40,956 nucleotides of DNA from an uncultured Myxococcales bacterium (GTDB lineage: Bacteria; Myxococcota_A; UBA9042; DTJE01). The stretch spans positions 1 through 40,956 of the forward strand of contig CAINDP010000188.1 in NCBI GenBank assembly GCA_903847405.1, written 5' to 3'. The translations under genes and the position numbers were made by a program. The notes beneath the pieces were generated by a model. That model was given only the letters and a program-made list of their open reading frames with translations, searched no databases and had not been told where the DNA came from. Below, one piece after another: positions 8,132 to 17,208 of the stretch (positions are counted from its first letter, which is position 1; each line of letters opens with the position of its first letter).

Positions 8132-10669
8132 CTAGGGAAGCCCCGAGCCCGCCCGGGCCGCCGCTTCTTCGGCCCGCAGTTCATCCAGGGCCTTCCGGGC
8201 GGACGCCGACGAAGGATCCAGGCGCACCGCCCGTTCGAATTCCCGGATCGCCTCGGCTCGACGCCCTTCCTCCCTCAGCAGGAAGGCGCGCTGAAAGGAC
8301 GTCGCCGGCACGTCGGGGAAGGCCCGATCCGCCCGGGCCAGTTCCTCGAACGCCCTGCCCGGATTGCCCAGCATGCGGGCCTTGGAGGCCAGCAGGTGAT
8401 GCACCAGGGCCGTGCGATACCGGTCCTTCGCCACCTTCGGCCACAGTTGCGCGATTTCGACGTCCATTTCGTCCCAGCGCCGCAACAGCAGCAGGCAGCG
8501 GGCGGCCCACAGGCCCGTGTCGGCGTCGCCGCCCCGCTGTTCGGCCTCGCGGAACATCGCCAGGGCCTCCAGGTGCGAATCGCGGGCCCAGTAGATCTGG
8601 CCCTGGAGGTACCACCCCCCGGGTCGATCGGGGTACTGGGCCAGCAGGCGGGTGGCCAACGGCTCGGCATCGGCCGGCCGCGCGGCGTCGAGGTAGGTCC
8701 GGGCCAGGCGCTCCAGGAGGTCCGGGTCCTCGGGTTGGACGGCCACGCGAGCCTCCAGCAGGGCTTCCAGGCGCGGCAACCGGCGCTCCCGATGCAGCCG
8801 CAGCAGGTAGCCCTCGAGGTCCTCGTCACGCCCCGAAAAGACCGCCAGGACGTCCGCCGGACGGAGGGGCGAAGCGTCCAGGGCGCGCCCGATTTCGACC
8901 CGCTTCAACGGGTGGGCATCGAGGACCTCCCGGTAGCGCGTCACGGCGTCCTCGAACCGGCCCGCGGCCGCGTCGAGGGCGGCGATGGTCAGCCCGGCGG
9001 GAAGCGATCCGGGGAACAGGACCAGGGACAGGCGGAACAGGTCCTCGGCCCGCTCCAGTCGCCCCTGGGCCAGGGCCAGTCGGCCGCCCAGCCACGGCAG
9101 CCGCGTGTCCACCGGATGCAGGCGCACCTCCGCGCGCAGACGTGCCTCGGTGGCCTCGGCGGCCGCCGCGGCGTCCAACGAGCCCTGCCCCGCCGCCTCC
9201 AACCGCGCTTCGGCCTCCCTCCGATCGTTCCGGCTGGCCCAGGAGGCAACGGGAACGGCAACCAGGGCCAGCAGCGCCAGGACGGACAGGGTCGCCACGG
9301 TCCGGATGCGGTCCGCGCGCGGGGACGACTGGACGGCTGGACCCGTCCTCCGGACCAGCACCCCGATCACGGCGGCCAGCGGCAGGGCCACACCCGGGAC
9401 TTCCAGGCTGAAGTCCACCAGGTTCTGGGCCGCGACGGCCAGCACGCCGAAGGCCGCGGCCATGTCGGCCGGGCGGCGGGAACTGCGCAGGACCAGCCTT
9501 CCCAGGAGGAAGGCGAACACGCCCGCAAGCGCCAGACCGGGAACGATGCCCCAGTCGGCCAGGGCCTGGAGCAGCCCGTTTTCGGCATAGTCGAACGTGA
9601 AATCCGGGGCGAAGTCGTTGTAGGCGGCGAACGCGGTCGCGAAGGCTCCCCGCCCGACACCTGCCAGCGGATGGTCCCGCAGCAGGGTCAGGACCGGGCC
9701 CCAGGGACCCGTCTTGGTCCGCCACTGCTCGGGCATCAGCGAGCCCTGCCCCAGTTGCTGCAGCAGTTCCTCGAAGCCCAGGACCACCACCAATCCCACG
9801 GCCGCCAGCAACAGCAGTTCCAGGACACGAACCGCCGTGCGCGGTGGCCGACGGCTGTCCCCGGGACGCAGGGCGCGGATGGCCAGGGGCAGCGCCAACG
9901 CCAGCGCCAGGAGGATCGCGCCCCCGCCCCGGGACAGCGTCGCGATGCTGCCGGCCGCCGTGGCAAGAGCGCCGGCGCCGAACAGCAGGCGCTGGCGGCG
10001 GGATTCCGTGTCGATGGACAGAGACAGGAAGACGAAGGTCGCCAGGTTCAGCAGGCCCGCGGCGTGGTTCCCGTTGACCAGGGTCGTCAGGAACCCGCCC
10101 CGGGCCGTCGTCGCACTGGCGTAGAGGCCCAGGAGGTCCCGGGCGCCGCTCATCCTGGACCAGGCCCCCAGGGCCGCCTCGGCCAGTCCCAGTACCGCCG
10201 TCCCGACCAGGATCCACCGGGCATGCCGCTGGCGGCCCGCGAGGTTCGCCGCAACGACCAGCACCAGGGCGCACAGAACCAGGTTCACGGCCTCCCGGGC
10301 CGAGGCCGGCGGATCGGCGGACAGGGCCCAGTAGGGGTCGGGAACCCCCACCTCGACCACCGACCGCAGGACCCGCTCGGCGGTCGTGCCGCCCAGGGCA
10401 TCGACCACGATCGGGCCCAGGGGCGCGGCCTGGAGCAGGGTCAGCGCGGCGGCGACCAGCGACAGGATGGCGAACCCGTCCACCGCCAGCCGATGCCGCC
10501 GGAGGATCCCGCGCAGGGTGAATATCAGGAAGGTGCCGGCGCCGAACGAGGCGATCAGGACGTGCGTCGCCGGAAGCACCCCGCCGAGAAGGACGACCGC
10601 GACCGCAAGGAACGCCAGAAGTCCCGCGAGGGCCAGGTTCGACAGGGTGAACCGGTCGTCACCGGGCAT
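8132..10669 (-). CDS. O-antigen ligase-like membrane protein with C-terminal TPR domain
   Basis: An 845-residue protein in two halves. Residues 1 to about 475 hold about 12 membrane helices and a periplasmic loop with the Wzy_C-type features (SRGGG, then HPLAGVGRGAF and ENGLLQALADWG). Residues from about 490 to the end are soluble and made of helical repeats with TPR periodicity, the last being clear (AFLLREEGRRAEAIREFERAVRLDP). Ligase/polymerase proteins with TPR tails are known, and some act as O-oligosaccharyltransferases on proteins. It overlaps the upstream glycosyltransferase gene by 11 bp, so the two are probably translationally coupled. ATG 10669 is preceded by GGAGC. The acceptor (lipid A core, lipid or protein) is unknown. 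Confidence 0.8.
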   Translation of the reverse strand: MPGDDRFTLSNLALAGLLAFLAVAVVLLGGVLPATHVLIASFGAGTFLIFTLRGILRRHRLAVDGFAILSLVAAALTLLQAAPLGPIVVDALGGTTAERVLRSVVEVGVPDPYWALSADPPASAREAVNLVLCALVLVVAANLAGRQRHARWILVGTAVLGLAEAALGAWSRMSGARDLLGLYASATTARGGFLTTLVNGNHAAGLLNLATFVFLSLSIDTESRRQRLLFGAGALATAAGSIATLSRGGGAILLALALALPLAIRALRPGDSRRPPRTAVRVLELLLLAAVGLVVVLGFEELLQQLGQGSLMPEQWRTKTGPWGPVLTLLRDHPLAGVGRGAFATAFAAYNDFAPDFTFDYAENGLLQALADWGIVPGLALAGVFAFLLGRLVLRSSRRPADMAAAFGVLAVAAQNLVDFSLEVPGVALPLAAVIGVLVRRTGPAVQSSPRADRIRTVATLSVLALLALVAVPVASWASRNDRREAEARLEAAGQGSLDAAAAAEATEARLRAEVRLHPVDTRLPWLGGRLALAQGRLERAEDLFRLSLVLFPGSLPAGLTIAALDAAAGRFEDAVTRYREVLDAHPLKRVEIGRALDASPLRPADVLAVFSGRDEDLEGYLLRLHRERRLPRLEALLEARVAVQPEDPDLLERLARTYLDAARPADAEPLATRLLAQYPDRPGGWYLQGQIYWARDSHLEALAMFREAEQRGGDADTGLWAARCLLLLRRWDEMDVEIAQLWPKVAKDRYRTALVHHLLASKARMLGNPGRAFEELARADRAFPDVPATSFQRAFLLREEGRRAEAIREFERAVRLDPSSASARKALDELRAEEAAARAGSGLP

Positions 10670-11918
10670 GGACGATGCTCCTGTCCGCGATGCATTGACG
10701 CAACAGATCCGCGAAGGCGCCTACGAAGGCCGCCTCCGAGAACCGCGCCTGGACCCGTTGCCGCGCCTGCGTTCCCAGGGCACGCCGTCGGTCCGGGTCG
10801 GCCAGGAGATCCACGACGCGTGCCGCCATGGCTGCAAAATCCTGCGGATCGGGCACCAGCAGCCCGGTGACCCGGTCCTCCACGATTTCGGCGACCGCGG
10901 CGGCATCGAAGGCCACCACCGGCACTTCGGCCGCGCCGGCCTCGGCCAGGGACAGCCCGAAGCCCTCCCGGTCGCAGAAGTGGACCAGCACGTCCATCCC
11001 CGCCAGCAGTTCGGGAACGTCGTCCCGGCGCCCGGCCAGCACCACCCGACCGTCCGCGCCGCCGGCCGCGAGTCCGTCGAGGATCGACCGGACGTAGGGC
11101 GACGGCCGGGCGCCGGGCGATCCGGGCGGAAGCGACGAGGGGTCGCCCAGGTCCGCCCCGACGACCAGGATCCGGGCATCCGGGCGCGCGGCCAGAAGGT
11201 ACCGGGCGAACTCCGGAAGCCGCTCCATGCGCTTGATGGATTCCAGGGTTCCCACCAGGCCCACGACGGGCCGGCCATCCAGGGGAACGCCCAGGGCCGC
11301 GAACCGCTGCGGATCCGGCGGCAGGGGCCGGAAGCGCGCCGTGTCGATGCCGTTCGGGATCACCCGGGGCCGCTGCCGGGCGGGCCCGCCGTAGGCATCC
11401 GCCACGGCGCGGGAGATCGCCACCACCGTGCAACCCGAGGCCCTGCACAGTGCCCGGTAGACGGGTCGCAGGACCTTGATGCGCTGGCCCGACTGCGCGA
11501 TCCCCTGCAGGTGGCAGATCGCCGGAATCCCCGCCGCCCGGGCCCCGAAGCCGGCGATGACGTGGAACAGGGGGTGGGCGATGTAGACGGCGTCCAGCCG
11601 GTGCTGCCGGAACAGCGTCGCGAAGGCGCCGACGGCCGCCGGAAGGGCAGCCGCGGTGGTCGCGAACCCGACAGGCGACGGAACGGCCCGACCGGCCACG
11701 CGGCGATACAGCGCTCGTCCCCGGGGCACGTCCAGCGGCGCGACCGATGCGCCCAGCGATCGCAGGATCGCCGGGTACCGGCCCTCGCCCCGAAGGAACA
11801 CCACGGTTTCGAAGCCGCAGCCGACCAGGCCCCGGACCAGGGCCGCGAGGACCTGTCGCGATCCGGCCTCGGCCAGATCCGGATCGTCGATGTCGTCCAC
11901 CAGTCCGATCCGCACCAT
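10659..11918 (-). CDS. Glycosyltransferase family 4 protein
   Basis: A 419-residue GT-B retaining glycosyltransferase. The N-terminal half is the acceptor domain. The C-terminal half has VIPNGIDTARF, VGLVGTLESIKRMERLPE, VVLAGRRDDVPELLAGMDVLV and the EGFGLSLAE signature (E-x7-E) that binds the NDP-sugar. It is soluble and probably works at the inner face of the membrane on lipid-linked intermediates. It overlaps the ligase-like gene downstream, and it is divergent from the GNAT gene. The sugar specificity cannot be read from the sequence. Confidence 0.87.
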   Translation of the reverse strand: MVRIGLVDDIDDPDLAEAGSRQVLAALVRGLVGCGFETVVFLRGEGRYPAILRSLGASVAPLDVPRGRALYRRVAGRAVPSPVGFATTAAALPAAVGAFATLFRQHRLDAVYIAHPLFHVIAGFGARAAGIPAICHLQGIAQSGQRIKVLRPVYRALCRASGCTVVAISRAVADAYGGPARQRPRVIPNGIDTARFRPLPPDPQRFAALGVPLDGRPVVGLVGTLESIKRMERLPEFARYLLAARPDARILVVGADLGDPSSLPPGSPGARPSPYVRSILDGLAAGGADGRVVLAGRRDDVPELLAGMDVLVHFCDREGFGLSLAEAGAAEVPVVAFDAAAVAEIVEDRVTGLLVPDPQDFAAMAARVVDLLADPDRRRALGTQARQRVQARFSEAAFVGAFADLLRQCIADRSIVHAR

Positions 11919-11995
11919 CCGCCGCCCGCTCCGATCGCGTCCGGCCTCTGGTGTATCATGATCGCGTCCAGGGAGACCAGCGGGGAGGGTCCGGT

Positions 11996-12685
11996 GTGAG
12001 TCGAATGCCTGCCGCGCGCGATTCCGCGTCCCGACGTCCCCCCGCGGCGCCCCGGTACACCGTGGTCGCCGGCAGTCCCGCCCACGTCCCGGGGATCGTC
12101 GCCTGCCATGCCGCGGCCTTCCCGGACCAGTTCATGACCCTGCTGGGCCGGGAGTTCCTGGCGGGCTACTACCGCTTCTACCTCTCGGCGCCCGGGGCGA
12201 TCAACTGCGTTGCCGTGGGACCCGACGGGACGGTCCTGGGGTTCGTCAGCGGCGGCGCTCCGGAACTGCGGGAACGATTCACCCGGGAACAGGTGCCGCG
12301 CCATGCCGTCCCGATCCTGCTGCGGGCGGCGCGGGATCCCCGGGTGCGCGCCCGCCTGGCCGTCCATGCCCGCGCAGCCCTGCTGGGCCTTGGCCGGCGC
12401 CTCGGCCTGAAGGTGCCCACGCCCGACGAGCCGCCCATGGATCCGCCGGGGACCTGGTCGTCGCTGCTGTCCATCGCCGTGCGCCCTGACGCCGGCGGGC
12501 AGGGGATCGGTTCGGCCTTGATGGAAGCATTCCGCCGGGCCAGCGCCCAGCGGGGCTTCCGGTGGATGCACCTGTCGGTGCACAACGACAATCCCGCAGC
12601 CATCGGCCTGTACCGCTCATCCGGCTGGCAGGTGCTGCTGGTCACGCCCGGCGGCACCTACTTCCGACGGGCGGTCGGCGCCTGA
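11996..12685 (+). CDS. GNAT-family N-acetyltransferase
   Basis: Starting at GTG 11996, behind a strong GGGGAGGG site, the protein has 229 residues; the open frame extends further upstream but that part overlaps the divergent glycosyltransferase. The C-terminal third carries the GNAT acetyl-CoA fold: SIAVRPDAGGQGIGSALM (motif A, Q/R-x-x-G-x-G/A type) and HLSVHNDNPAAIGLYRSSGW (motif B). The middle has a basic insert. TATCAT at 11954-11959 may be its -10. It precedes a glycosyltransferase gene by 16 bp. It might acetylate an amino-sugar for the local glycan, but GNATs are diverse and the substrate is open. Confidence 0.82.
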   Translation: MSRMPAARDSASRRPPAAPRYTVVAGSPAHVPGIVACHAAAFPDQFMTLLGREFLAGYYRFYLSAPGAINCVAVGPDGTVLGFVSGGAPELRERFTREQVPRHAVPILLRAARDPRVRARLAVHARAALLGLGRRLGLKVPTPDEPPMDPPGTWSSLLSIAVRPDAGGQGIGSALMEAFRRASAQRGFRWMHLSVHNDNPAAIGLYRSSGWQVLLVTPGGTYFRRAVGA

Positions 12686-12701
12686 ACCCGTGGAGAGCCC
12701 C

Positions 12702-13943
12702 ATGCGCTTCCTGTTCCTGACCCAGTACTTCCCCCCCGAGATCGGCGGGGCCCAGGTCCAACTGGGGGCCATCGTCCGCGAACTGCTGCGGCGCGGCCAC
12801 GAGGTCGACGTCGTGACCGCGATGCCGAACTACCCGAAGGGCCGGGTGTTCGACGGGTATCGGGGCCGCTTCTACTCCACCGAGGACTGGGGGGGCGCCG
12901 CGGTCCACCGGGTGTGGCTGCACGCGGCGGTGGGCGGAGGGCTCAACCGCCTGGCGAACTACGGGTCGTTCGCGCTGTCCTGCCTGTACGGCCTCGCGCG
13001 CAGTCGGCGGCCGGACTGGATCTATGTCGAAAGCCCGTCGCTGCTCCTGGGCGTCCCGGGCCGCCTGGCGGGGCTCCTGTGGAACCGGCCCTTCGTGTTC
13101 AACGTCGGCGACCTGTGGCCCGACAGCATCCGCGAACTGGGCGCCCTGAAGTCGCCGGCAGTCCTGAAAGCCCTGGAGGCCCTGGAGGCTTGGTCCTACC
13201 GCGAAGCCCGATTCGTCAACGCCGACACCGAGGGCATCTACGACACCCTGGTCGGACGCAAGGGCGTCCCGGCGGACAAGGTCCTGTTCTTCCCCATCGG
13301 CGTCGACGTGTCGCTGTTTCGGCCGGCCTCCCCCGACCAGGCCCTGGCCCGCGAACTGGACCTGGCGGGCCGCAAGGTCCTGCTGTACGCGGGCACCCTG
13401 GGATTCGCCCAGGGCCTGGAGGTGGCTCTGCAGGCCATGGACCGCCTGAAGGACTCGAATCCGGACCTGCTGCTGCTGCTGGTGGGCGACGGTTCCACGA
13501 AGGCCGCGATCCGGCGTCAGGCCGAGGCGATGAGGCTGCCGAACGTGCGGTTCCTGGACCCCCGCCCCGAGGCGGACATCGCCCGGTTGTGCACCCTGTC
13601 CTATGCCGGGTTCGCCTGCCTGAAGGACCTGCCGCTGTTCGAGGGCGCCCGGCCTTCCAAGGTCTTCCCCTACATGGCGGCGGGCCTGCCGGTGGTGTAC
13701 TCGGGGTCGGGCGAACTGCCCCGTCTGCTGGCCCGCGCGGACGGCGGCATCGCGGTCCACCCCGGGGATCCGGCGTTGCTGGCCGATGCGCTGGCCGGGC
13801 TGGTCGCAGACCCGGACCGGGCCGCGCAGATGGGACGCAACGGCCGCGCCTACGCCCTGCAGCACCTCGACTGGTCGACGATCGTGGGACACTGGCTGGA
13901 CTGCCTGGAGGGCCGGGCGCTCCCTACCCCCCCCGAGGCCTGA
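12702..13943 (+). CDS. Glycosyltransferase family 4 protein, WbuB/WcaI-like
   Basis: A 413-residue GT-B glycosyltransferase. The start RFLFLTQYFPPEIGGAQ and the segments VVTAMPNYPKG, VGDLWPDS and FEGARPSKVFPYMAAGLPVVYSG are characteristic of the WbuB/WcaI-like branch, which often transfers amino-sugars or fucose in O-antigen and colanic-acid synthesis. ATG 12702 is preferred, with GGAGAG upstream; GTG 12690 is in frame but leaves no room for a site. It is in one unit with the GNAT gene and converges on the next glycosyltransferase with a 7-bp gap. Donor and acceptor are not known. Confidence 0.87.
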   Translation: MRFLFLTQYFPPEIGGAQVQLGAIVRELLRRGHEVDVVTAMPNYPKGRVFDGYRGRFYSTEDWGGAAVHRVWLHAAVGGGLNRLANYGSFALSCLYGLARSRRPDWIYVESPSLLLGVPGRLAGLLWNRPFVFNVGDLWPDSIRELGALKSPAVLKALEALEAWSYREARFVNADTEGIYDTLVGRKGVPADKVLFFPIGVDVSLFRPASPDQALARELDLAGRKVLLYAGTLGFAQGLEVALQAMDRLKDSNPDLLLLLVGDGSTKAAIRRQAEAMRLPNVRFLDPRPEADIARLCTLSYAGFACLKDLPLFEGARPSKVFPYMAAGLPVVYSGSGELPRLLARADGGIAVHPGDPALLADALAGLVADPDRAAQMGRNGRAYALQHLDWSTIVGHWLDCLEGRALPTPPEA

Positions 13944-13950
13944 CCCGCGA

Positions 13951-14994
13951 TCACCGCCGCCGGGCGTCCCGCGCGCGCCCCAGCACATCCAGCCACGGCA
14001 GGCGCAGGCGCTCCCACCGATGGCGCGCAGCGACTTCCGTGGCACGGGCACTGGTCCGGGCGAACAGCGCGTCGTCCTCCAGGAATCCCAGCACCCGGTT
14101 GGCCGCGGCCTCGTCGTCCCCGGAGTCCACCTGGAAGCCGCCCTCGCCGGCGGCGAAGACGTGCGGCATCCCACCCGCGTTGCTGGTCACGGCGACCATG
14201 CCCGTGGACATCGCCTCGATCAGCGTCAGGGGCTGGTTGTCGAACCGGTTGGTGTGCAGGTAGATGTCGTGGGACAGCATCTCGTCCCGCAACTCCGAAA
14301 CCGGCAGGTTGTCCTTCAGCACGATCCCCTCGATGCCCCGTTCCGCGATGCGTTGCCGCACCTCCTCGAACAGCGGCCCGCGGCCGACCATCGTCATCTG
14401 CGCATCGGGCCTCCGGGCCCGGACGCGTTCGAACACCCGCAGCGCCATGTGCGGGTCGTAGATGTCGTGGAACACGCGGGGCCACAGGATGCGGGGCCGG
14501 ATCTTCGTCCGCGGCGGCTGGGGCACCCACCGGTCGTCCAGCACGTGCGGGACCACCGTCGACCGGACGCCGATTTCCTGCAAGGCGCCGCCCAGGTAGG
14601 GCGACGCCACCTGGACGTCGAAGGCCCGCCGGAACATCGGCACGAACAGCCACCGGTACTTCTGCAGCAGCGCCTGCGCAGATCCCAGCCGCGACCAGGA
14701 CCCGTGGTACAGAAGGATCACCGGAACACCGCTCAGCGCGCCGGTCATCACCGACAGCAGCCCGAAGGCGAACGAAAAATCCGTGTGCAACTGGGCGACG
14801 ACCACGTCCACCGCCCGGATCCCCCCGGCAGGCAGCGTCAGCGTGCGCAGGACGTCCACGCCCTTTTCCACCCGCCCGCGCCGGACCGACGTCCGCAGGA
14901 CCTCGATGCCTTCGGCCTCGAAGTGCCGCGCCAGCGTATCGATCTGCGTCTGGTAGTTCGATGGGGCGAAGTTCCCGATGACGACGATCCGCAT
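13951..14994 (-). CDS. Glycosyltransferase (GT4-like)
   Basis: A 347-residue GT-B protein beginning MRIVVIGNFAPSNYQ at ATG 14994 behind GGAGG. The frame is open upstream, but the extra part is the antisense of the methyltransferase gene and is not used. The C-terminal domain shows MTMVGRGPLFEEV, DIYLHTNRFDNQPLTLIEAMSTGMVAVTSNAGGMP, which is the donor-binding region of family 4. It lies 14 bp downstream of the methyltransferase gene, under the promoter at 15750-15778. Specificity unknown. Confidence 0.85.
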   Translation of the reverse strand: MRIVVIGNFAPSNYQTQIDTLARHFEAEGIEVLRTSVRRGRVEKGVDVLRTLTLPAGGIRAVDVVVAQLHTDFSFAFGLLSVMTGALSGVPVILLYHGSWSRLGSAQALLQKYRWLFVPMFRRAFDVQVASPYLGGALQEIGVRSTVVPHVLDDRWVPQPPRTKIRPRILWPRVFHDIYDPHMALRVFERVRARRPDAQMTMVGRGPLFEEVRQRIAERGIEGIVLKDNLPVSELRDEMLSHDIYLHTNRFDNQPLTLIEAMSTGMVAVTSNAGGMPHVFAAGEGGFQVDSGDDEAAANRVLGFLEDDALFARTSARATEVAARHRWERLRLPWLDVLGRARDARRR

Positions 14995-15008
14995 GGGCCT
15001 CCGTGGGT

Positions 15009-15722
15009 TCACTTCGCCAGGACCAGCAGGGAGTATCCCCCCAGCAGGCGGGCGGCAAGGTCGGGCTGGACCTTCGCCAGCGCCGCGCGAGGCCACTTCG
15101 CCAGGCGCGCCTTCCAGGACCTGCCCAGGTCGACCCCGCCCGCGGTGTAGAACCAGTCCTCGACCTGGTAGCCGGTGTCCCGCAGCGCCTGCAGCGCCGT
15201 GTCCTTGGTGAAGTAGTGCAGGTGCCCCGACCGCGCCCGGGCCTCGTTGATGGGCCAGGCGCGCAGCACCGTCTGGACCGACAGGTCCAGGGGGATGTGG
15301 AACAGCACGCGACCCGCCACGGTCCGCAGGTCCCGCAGGAAGCCCCGGTAGTCCTCGACGTGTTCGAAGACGTCGATGCACAGCAGAAGGTCGAAGGGGC
15401 CTTCGGCGGCCGGGGGCAGGCCCGCACAGGTGAACGCGAGGTGCTCGCTTTCGCGCTGGCGGCACAACGCGATCGCCTGGGGCGACACGTCGTAGCCATG
15501 CAACCGGGTCCCCGGCGGCAGGTGCTGTTGCAGTTGGTGCAGGACCTCGCCGGCGCCGCACCCGACCTCGCACACCGCGGCCGGCCTCAGGGAGTGCCGT
15601 TCCAGCATCCGGAGGATCTGCCGGGCCTTCCAGGGGGAGTCGTCGGTGTGGTACCCGGGATTCCGCTCGGCGTATTCGCCGCTGACGTACAAGTCGGCCC
15701 CGGAGCTGGAACTGGGATCCAT
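15009..15722 (-). CDS. Class I SAM-dependent methyltransferase
   Basis: A 237-residue methyltransferase (Methyltransf_23/11 type). CEVGCGAGEVLHQL is the SAM-binding glycine-rich loop; YDVSP ends the second strand with the acidic residue that holds the ribose; LLLCIDVFEHVED and HYFTKDTALQAL are the later motifs. Start is ATG 15722 (MDPSSSSGADLY). In sugar loci this type often caps a chain or methylates a hydroxyl of one residue. It is first in an operon with a glycosyltransferase and has a clear TTGACC-N17-TACGAT promoter. Substrate is inferred from context only. Confidence 0.85.
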   Translation of the reverse strand: MDPSSSSGADLYVSGEYAERNPGYHTDDSPWKARQILRMLERHSLRPAAVCEVGCGAGEVLHQLQQHLPPGTRLHGYDVSPQAIALCRQRESEHLAFTCAGLPPAAEGPFDLLLCIDVFEHVEDYRGFLRDLRTVAGRVLFHIPLDLSVQTVLRAWPINEARARSGHLHYFTKDTALQALRDTGYQVEDWFYTAGGVDLGRSWKARLAKWPRAALAKVQPDLAARLLGGYSLLVLAK

Positions 15723-15749
15723 AGGGAAGGTCCTCGGATTGCGGCCCCG

Positions 15750-15778
15750 ATCGTAGTAGGCGGCCGGGACCCGGTCAA
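15750..15778 (-). promoter_or_regulatory. Sigma-70-like promoter for the methyltransferase operon
   Basis: On the minus strand TTGACC (15778-15773), a 17-bp spacer and TACGAT (15755-15750) stand about 28 bp upstream of the start codon. Confidence 0.6.
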
Positions 15779-15799
15779 GGAACGCGCCCTGCGCTGCCG

Positions 15800-15828
15800 T
15801 TGTCAGGCTGTCCCACTTGCCGTAGGAT
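15800..15828 (+). promoter_or_regulatory. Sigma-70-like promoter for the glycosyltransferase at 15867
   Basis: TTGTCA (15800-15805), a 17-bp spacer and TAGGAT (15823-15828) lie 38 bp upstream of the ATG. It is divergent from the promoter at 15750-15778, with the two -35 boxes 22 bp apart. Confidence 0.6.
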
Positions 15829-15866
15829 TTTTCGGCGCTCCGCTGCACGCCAACCCAGGGTGAACC

Positions 15867-17201
15867 ATGAGTCGCCGCCGCATCCTGTTCATCACCGACC
15901 TGGACGTCTGGATGTTCCAGGAAGGGGCCGCGGCCGTGACCAGCGCCGGGAACCAGTCGTTCTACAACACGCTGCTGGGCTACGCCCGGGCCGGCTGGGA
16001 CGTCGAGGTCCTGACCGCGAAGGCCGTCCACGCAGGCACCGACACCCTGGCCGACGGGCGGATCCGCATCCACCGGGTGAACCTGACGCTGCAGTCGACG
16101 GTCCGGATCGCACGGCGCCTGCGCGGCGTCCTGGCGCGCCCCCCGGCCGCCCCTGTCGCCGCCGGGGAGCCCGCGACCGCCCTCGGGCTGGGCGAAATCG
16201 ACAACCCCAAGCGCTGGCTGGTCTTCCAGGCCGAGATGTTCGTCCGGGCCCTGGCGGAATGCCTGGTCCGGCGCCCCGACGTCGTCTACGGATACGAAAT
16301 CTACGGAGCCCCGGTCGCCGTGGCCCTTGGAAAGGTACTGCGCATCCCCAGCGTCACGCGGTTCCAGGGCACGCTGCTGGGCCAGTGGGCCGACGACCCG
16401 GCCAGCATGCGGCAGGTGCGAACCCATTGCGCGGCGATGCGGGCGCCGGCCGACCTGGTGATCATGGCCGACGACGGGACCCTGGGGGACGTCGTGCTGC
16501 AGCGCCTGGGCGTCGCGCCGGCGCGCGTCCGGTTCTGGATGAACGGCGTCGTGAAGGAGGACGTGCTGGCGGCGCAGACGCGGGTGGGTCCGCGGGCAAA
16601 GGTGGCCGACGCGCCCGTCCGGTTGTTCACCGCCAGCCGCCTGGTCCAGTGGAAGCGCGTCGACCGGGCGCTGGACCTGCTGGCTCGCCTCCCGGCCGAC
16701 CTGCCCCCCTGGTCGATGACCATCGGGGGCGACGGACCGGAGCGGGATGCGCTGGCACGCCGGGCCGAGGCGCTGGGCCTGGGCCGACGGGTGCGGTTCG
16801 CCGGTTCCCTGGGCCACGACGCGGTCCTCGACGAACTGGCGCGCAGCGACATCTACCTGGCGTTCAACGACATCTCCAACCTGTCCAACGGGGTGATCGA
16901 GGCGATCGTGGCCGGCCGGCCGGTGTTCACGCTGGACGTCGGCGGCACGAACCACCTGGTCCGCGACGGCATCAACGGCATCCTCGTGTCCCCGGACCGG
17001 CTGTTCGACGAGGGGGTGGCGTCCCTGGCATCCCTGATCGCGGACCCGAAGCGGCGCGCGCAGATCGGCCGCACCGCCCGGGTGTATGCGCGCGAGCACC
17101 TGGCGACGTGGGAGCAACGCATGGACCGCGAGGTCCGCGAAGTGTCCGCCCTGCTGCGCGGGACGCCCCCGCGCACCGGGCTTCAGTCGGACGATACGTA
17201 G
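15867..17201 (+). CDS. Glycosyltransferase family 4 protein
   Basis: A 444-residue GT-B glycosyltransferase. The N-terminus (RRILFITDLDVWMFQEGAAA) is followed by an acceptor domain with a Pro/Ala-rich insert near residues 90-110. The C-terminal domain has FTASRLVQWKRVDRALDLL, TIGGDGPERDAL, VRFAGSLGHDAV and NGVIEAIVAGRPVFTLDVGG, the family-4 donor site. It is the only gene of its transcription unit, driven by the promoter at 15800-15828. It converges on wbpE with 7 bp between stops. Sugar specificity is unknown. Confidence 0.86.
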   Translation: MSRRRILFITDLDVWMFQEGAAAVTSAGNQSFYNTLLGYARAGWDVEVLTAKAVHAGTDTLADGRIRIHRVNLTLQSTVRIARRLRGVLARPPAAPVAAGEPATALGLGEIDNPKRWLVFQAEMFVRALAECLVRRPDVVYGYEIYGAPVAVALGKVLRIPSVTRFQGTLLGQWADDPASMRQVRTHCAAMRAPADLVIMADDGTLGDVVLQRLGVAPARVRFWMNGVVKEDVLAAQTRVGPRAKVADAPVRLFTASRLVQWKRVDRALDLLARLPADLPPWSMTIGGDGPERDALARRAEALGLGRRVRFAGSLGHDAVLDELARSDIYLAFNDISNLSNGVIEAIVAGRPVFTLDVGGTNHLVRDGINGILVSPDRLFDEGVASLASLIADPKRRAQIGRTARVYAREHLATWEQRMDREVREVSALLRGTPPRTGLQSDDT

Positions 17202-17208
17202 CGTTCGA

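Noticed and set aside
6638-10870. A 1410-residue plus-strand open frame
   Set aside because: It runs antisense or out of frame through the polymerase gene and the 845-residue ligase-like gene. Its product is Arg/Pro/Gly/Gln-rich, as expected from high-GC shadow frames.
13951-15573. A 540-residue version of the glycosyltransferase at 13951
   Set aside because: The first 193 residues are antisense/out-of-frame sequence of the methyltransferase gene; GGAGG before ATG 14994 fixes the shorter start.
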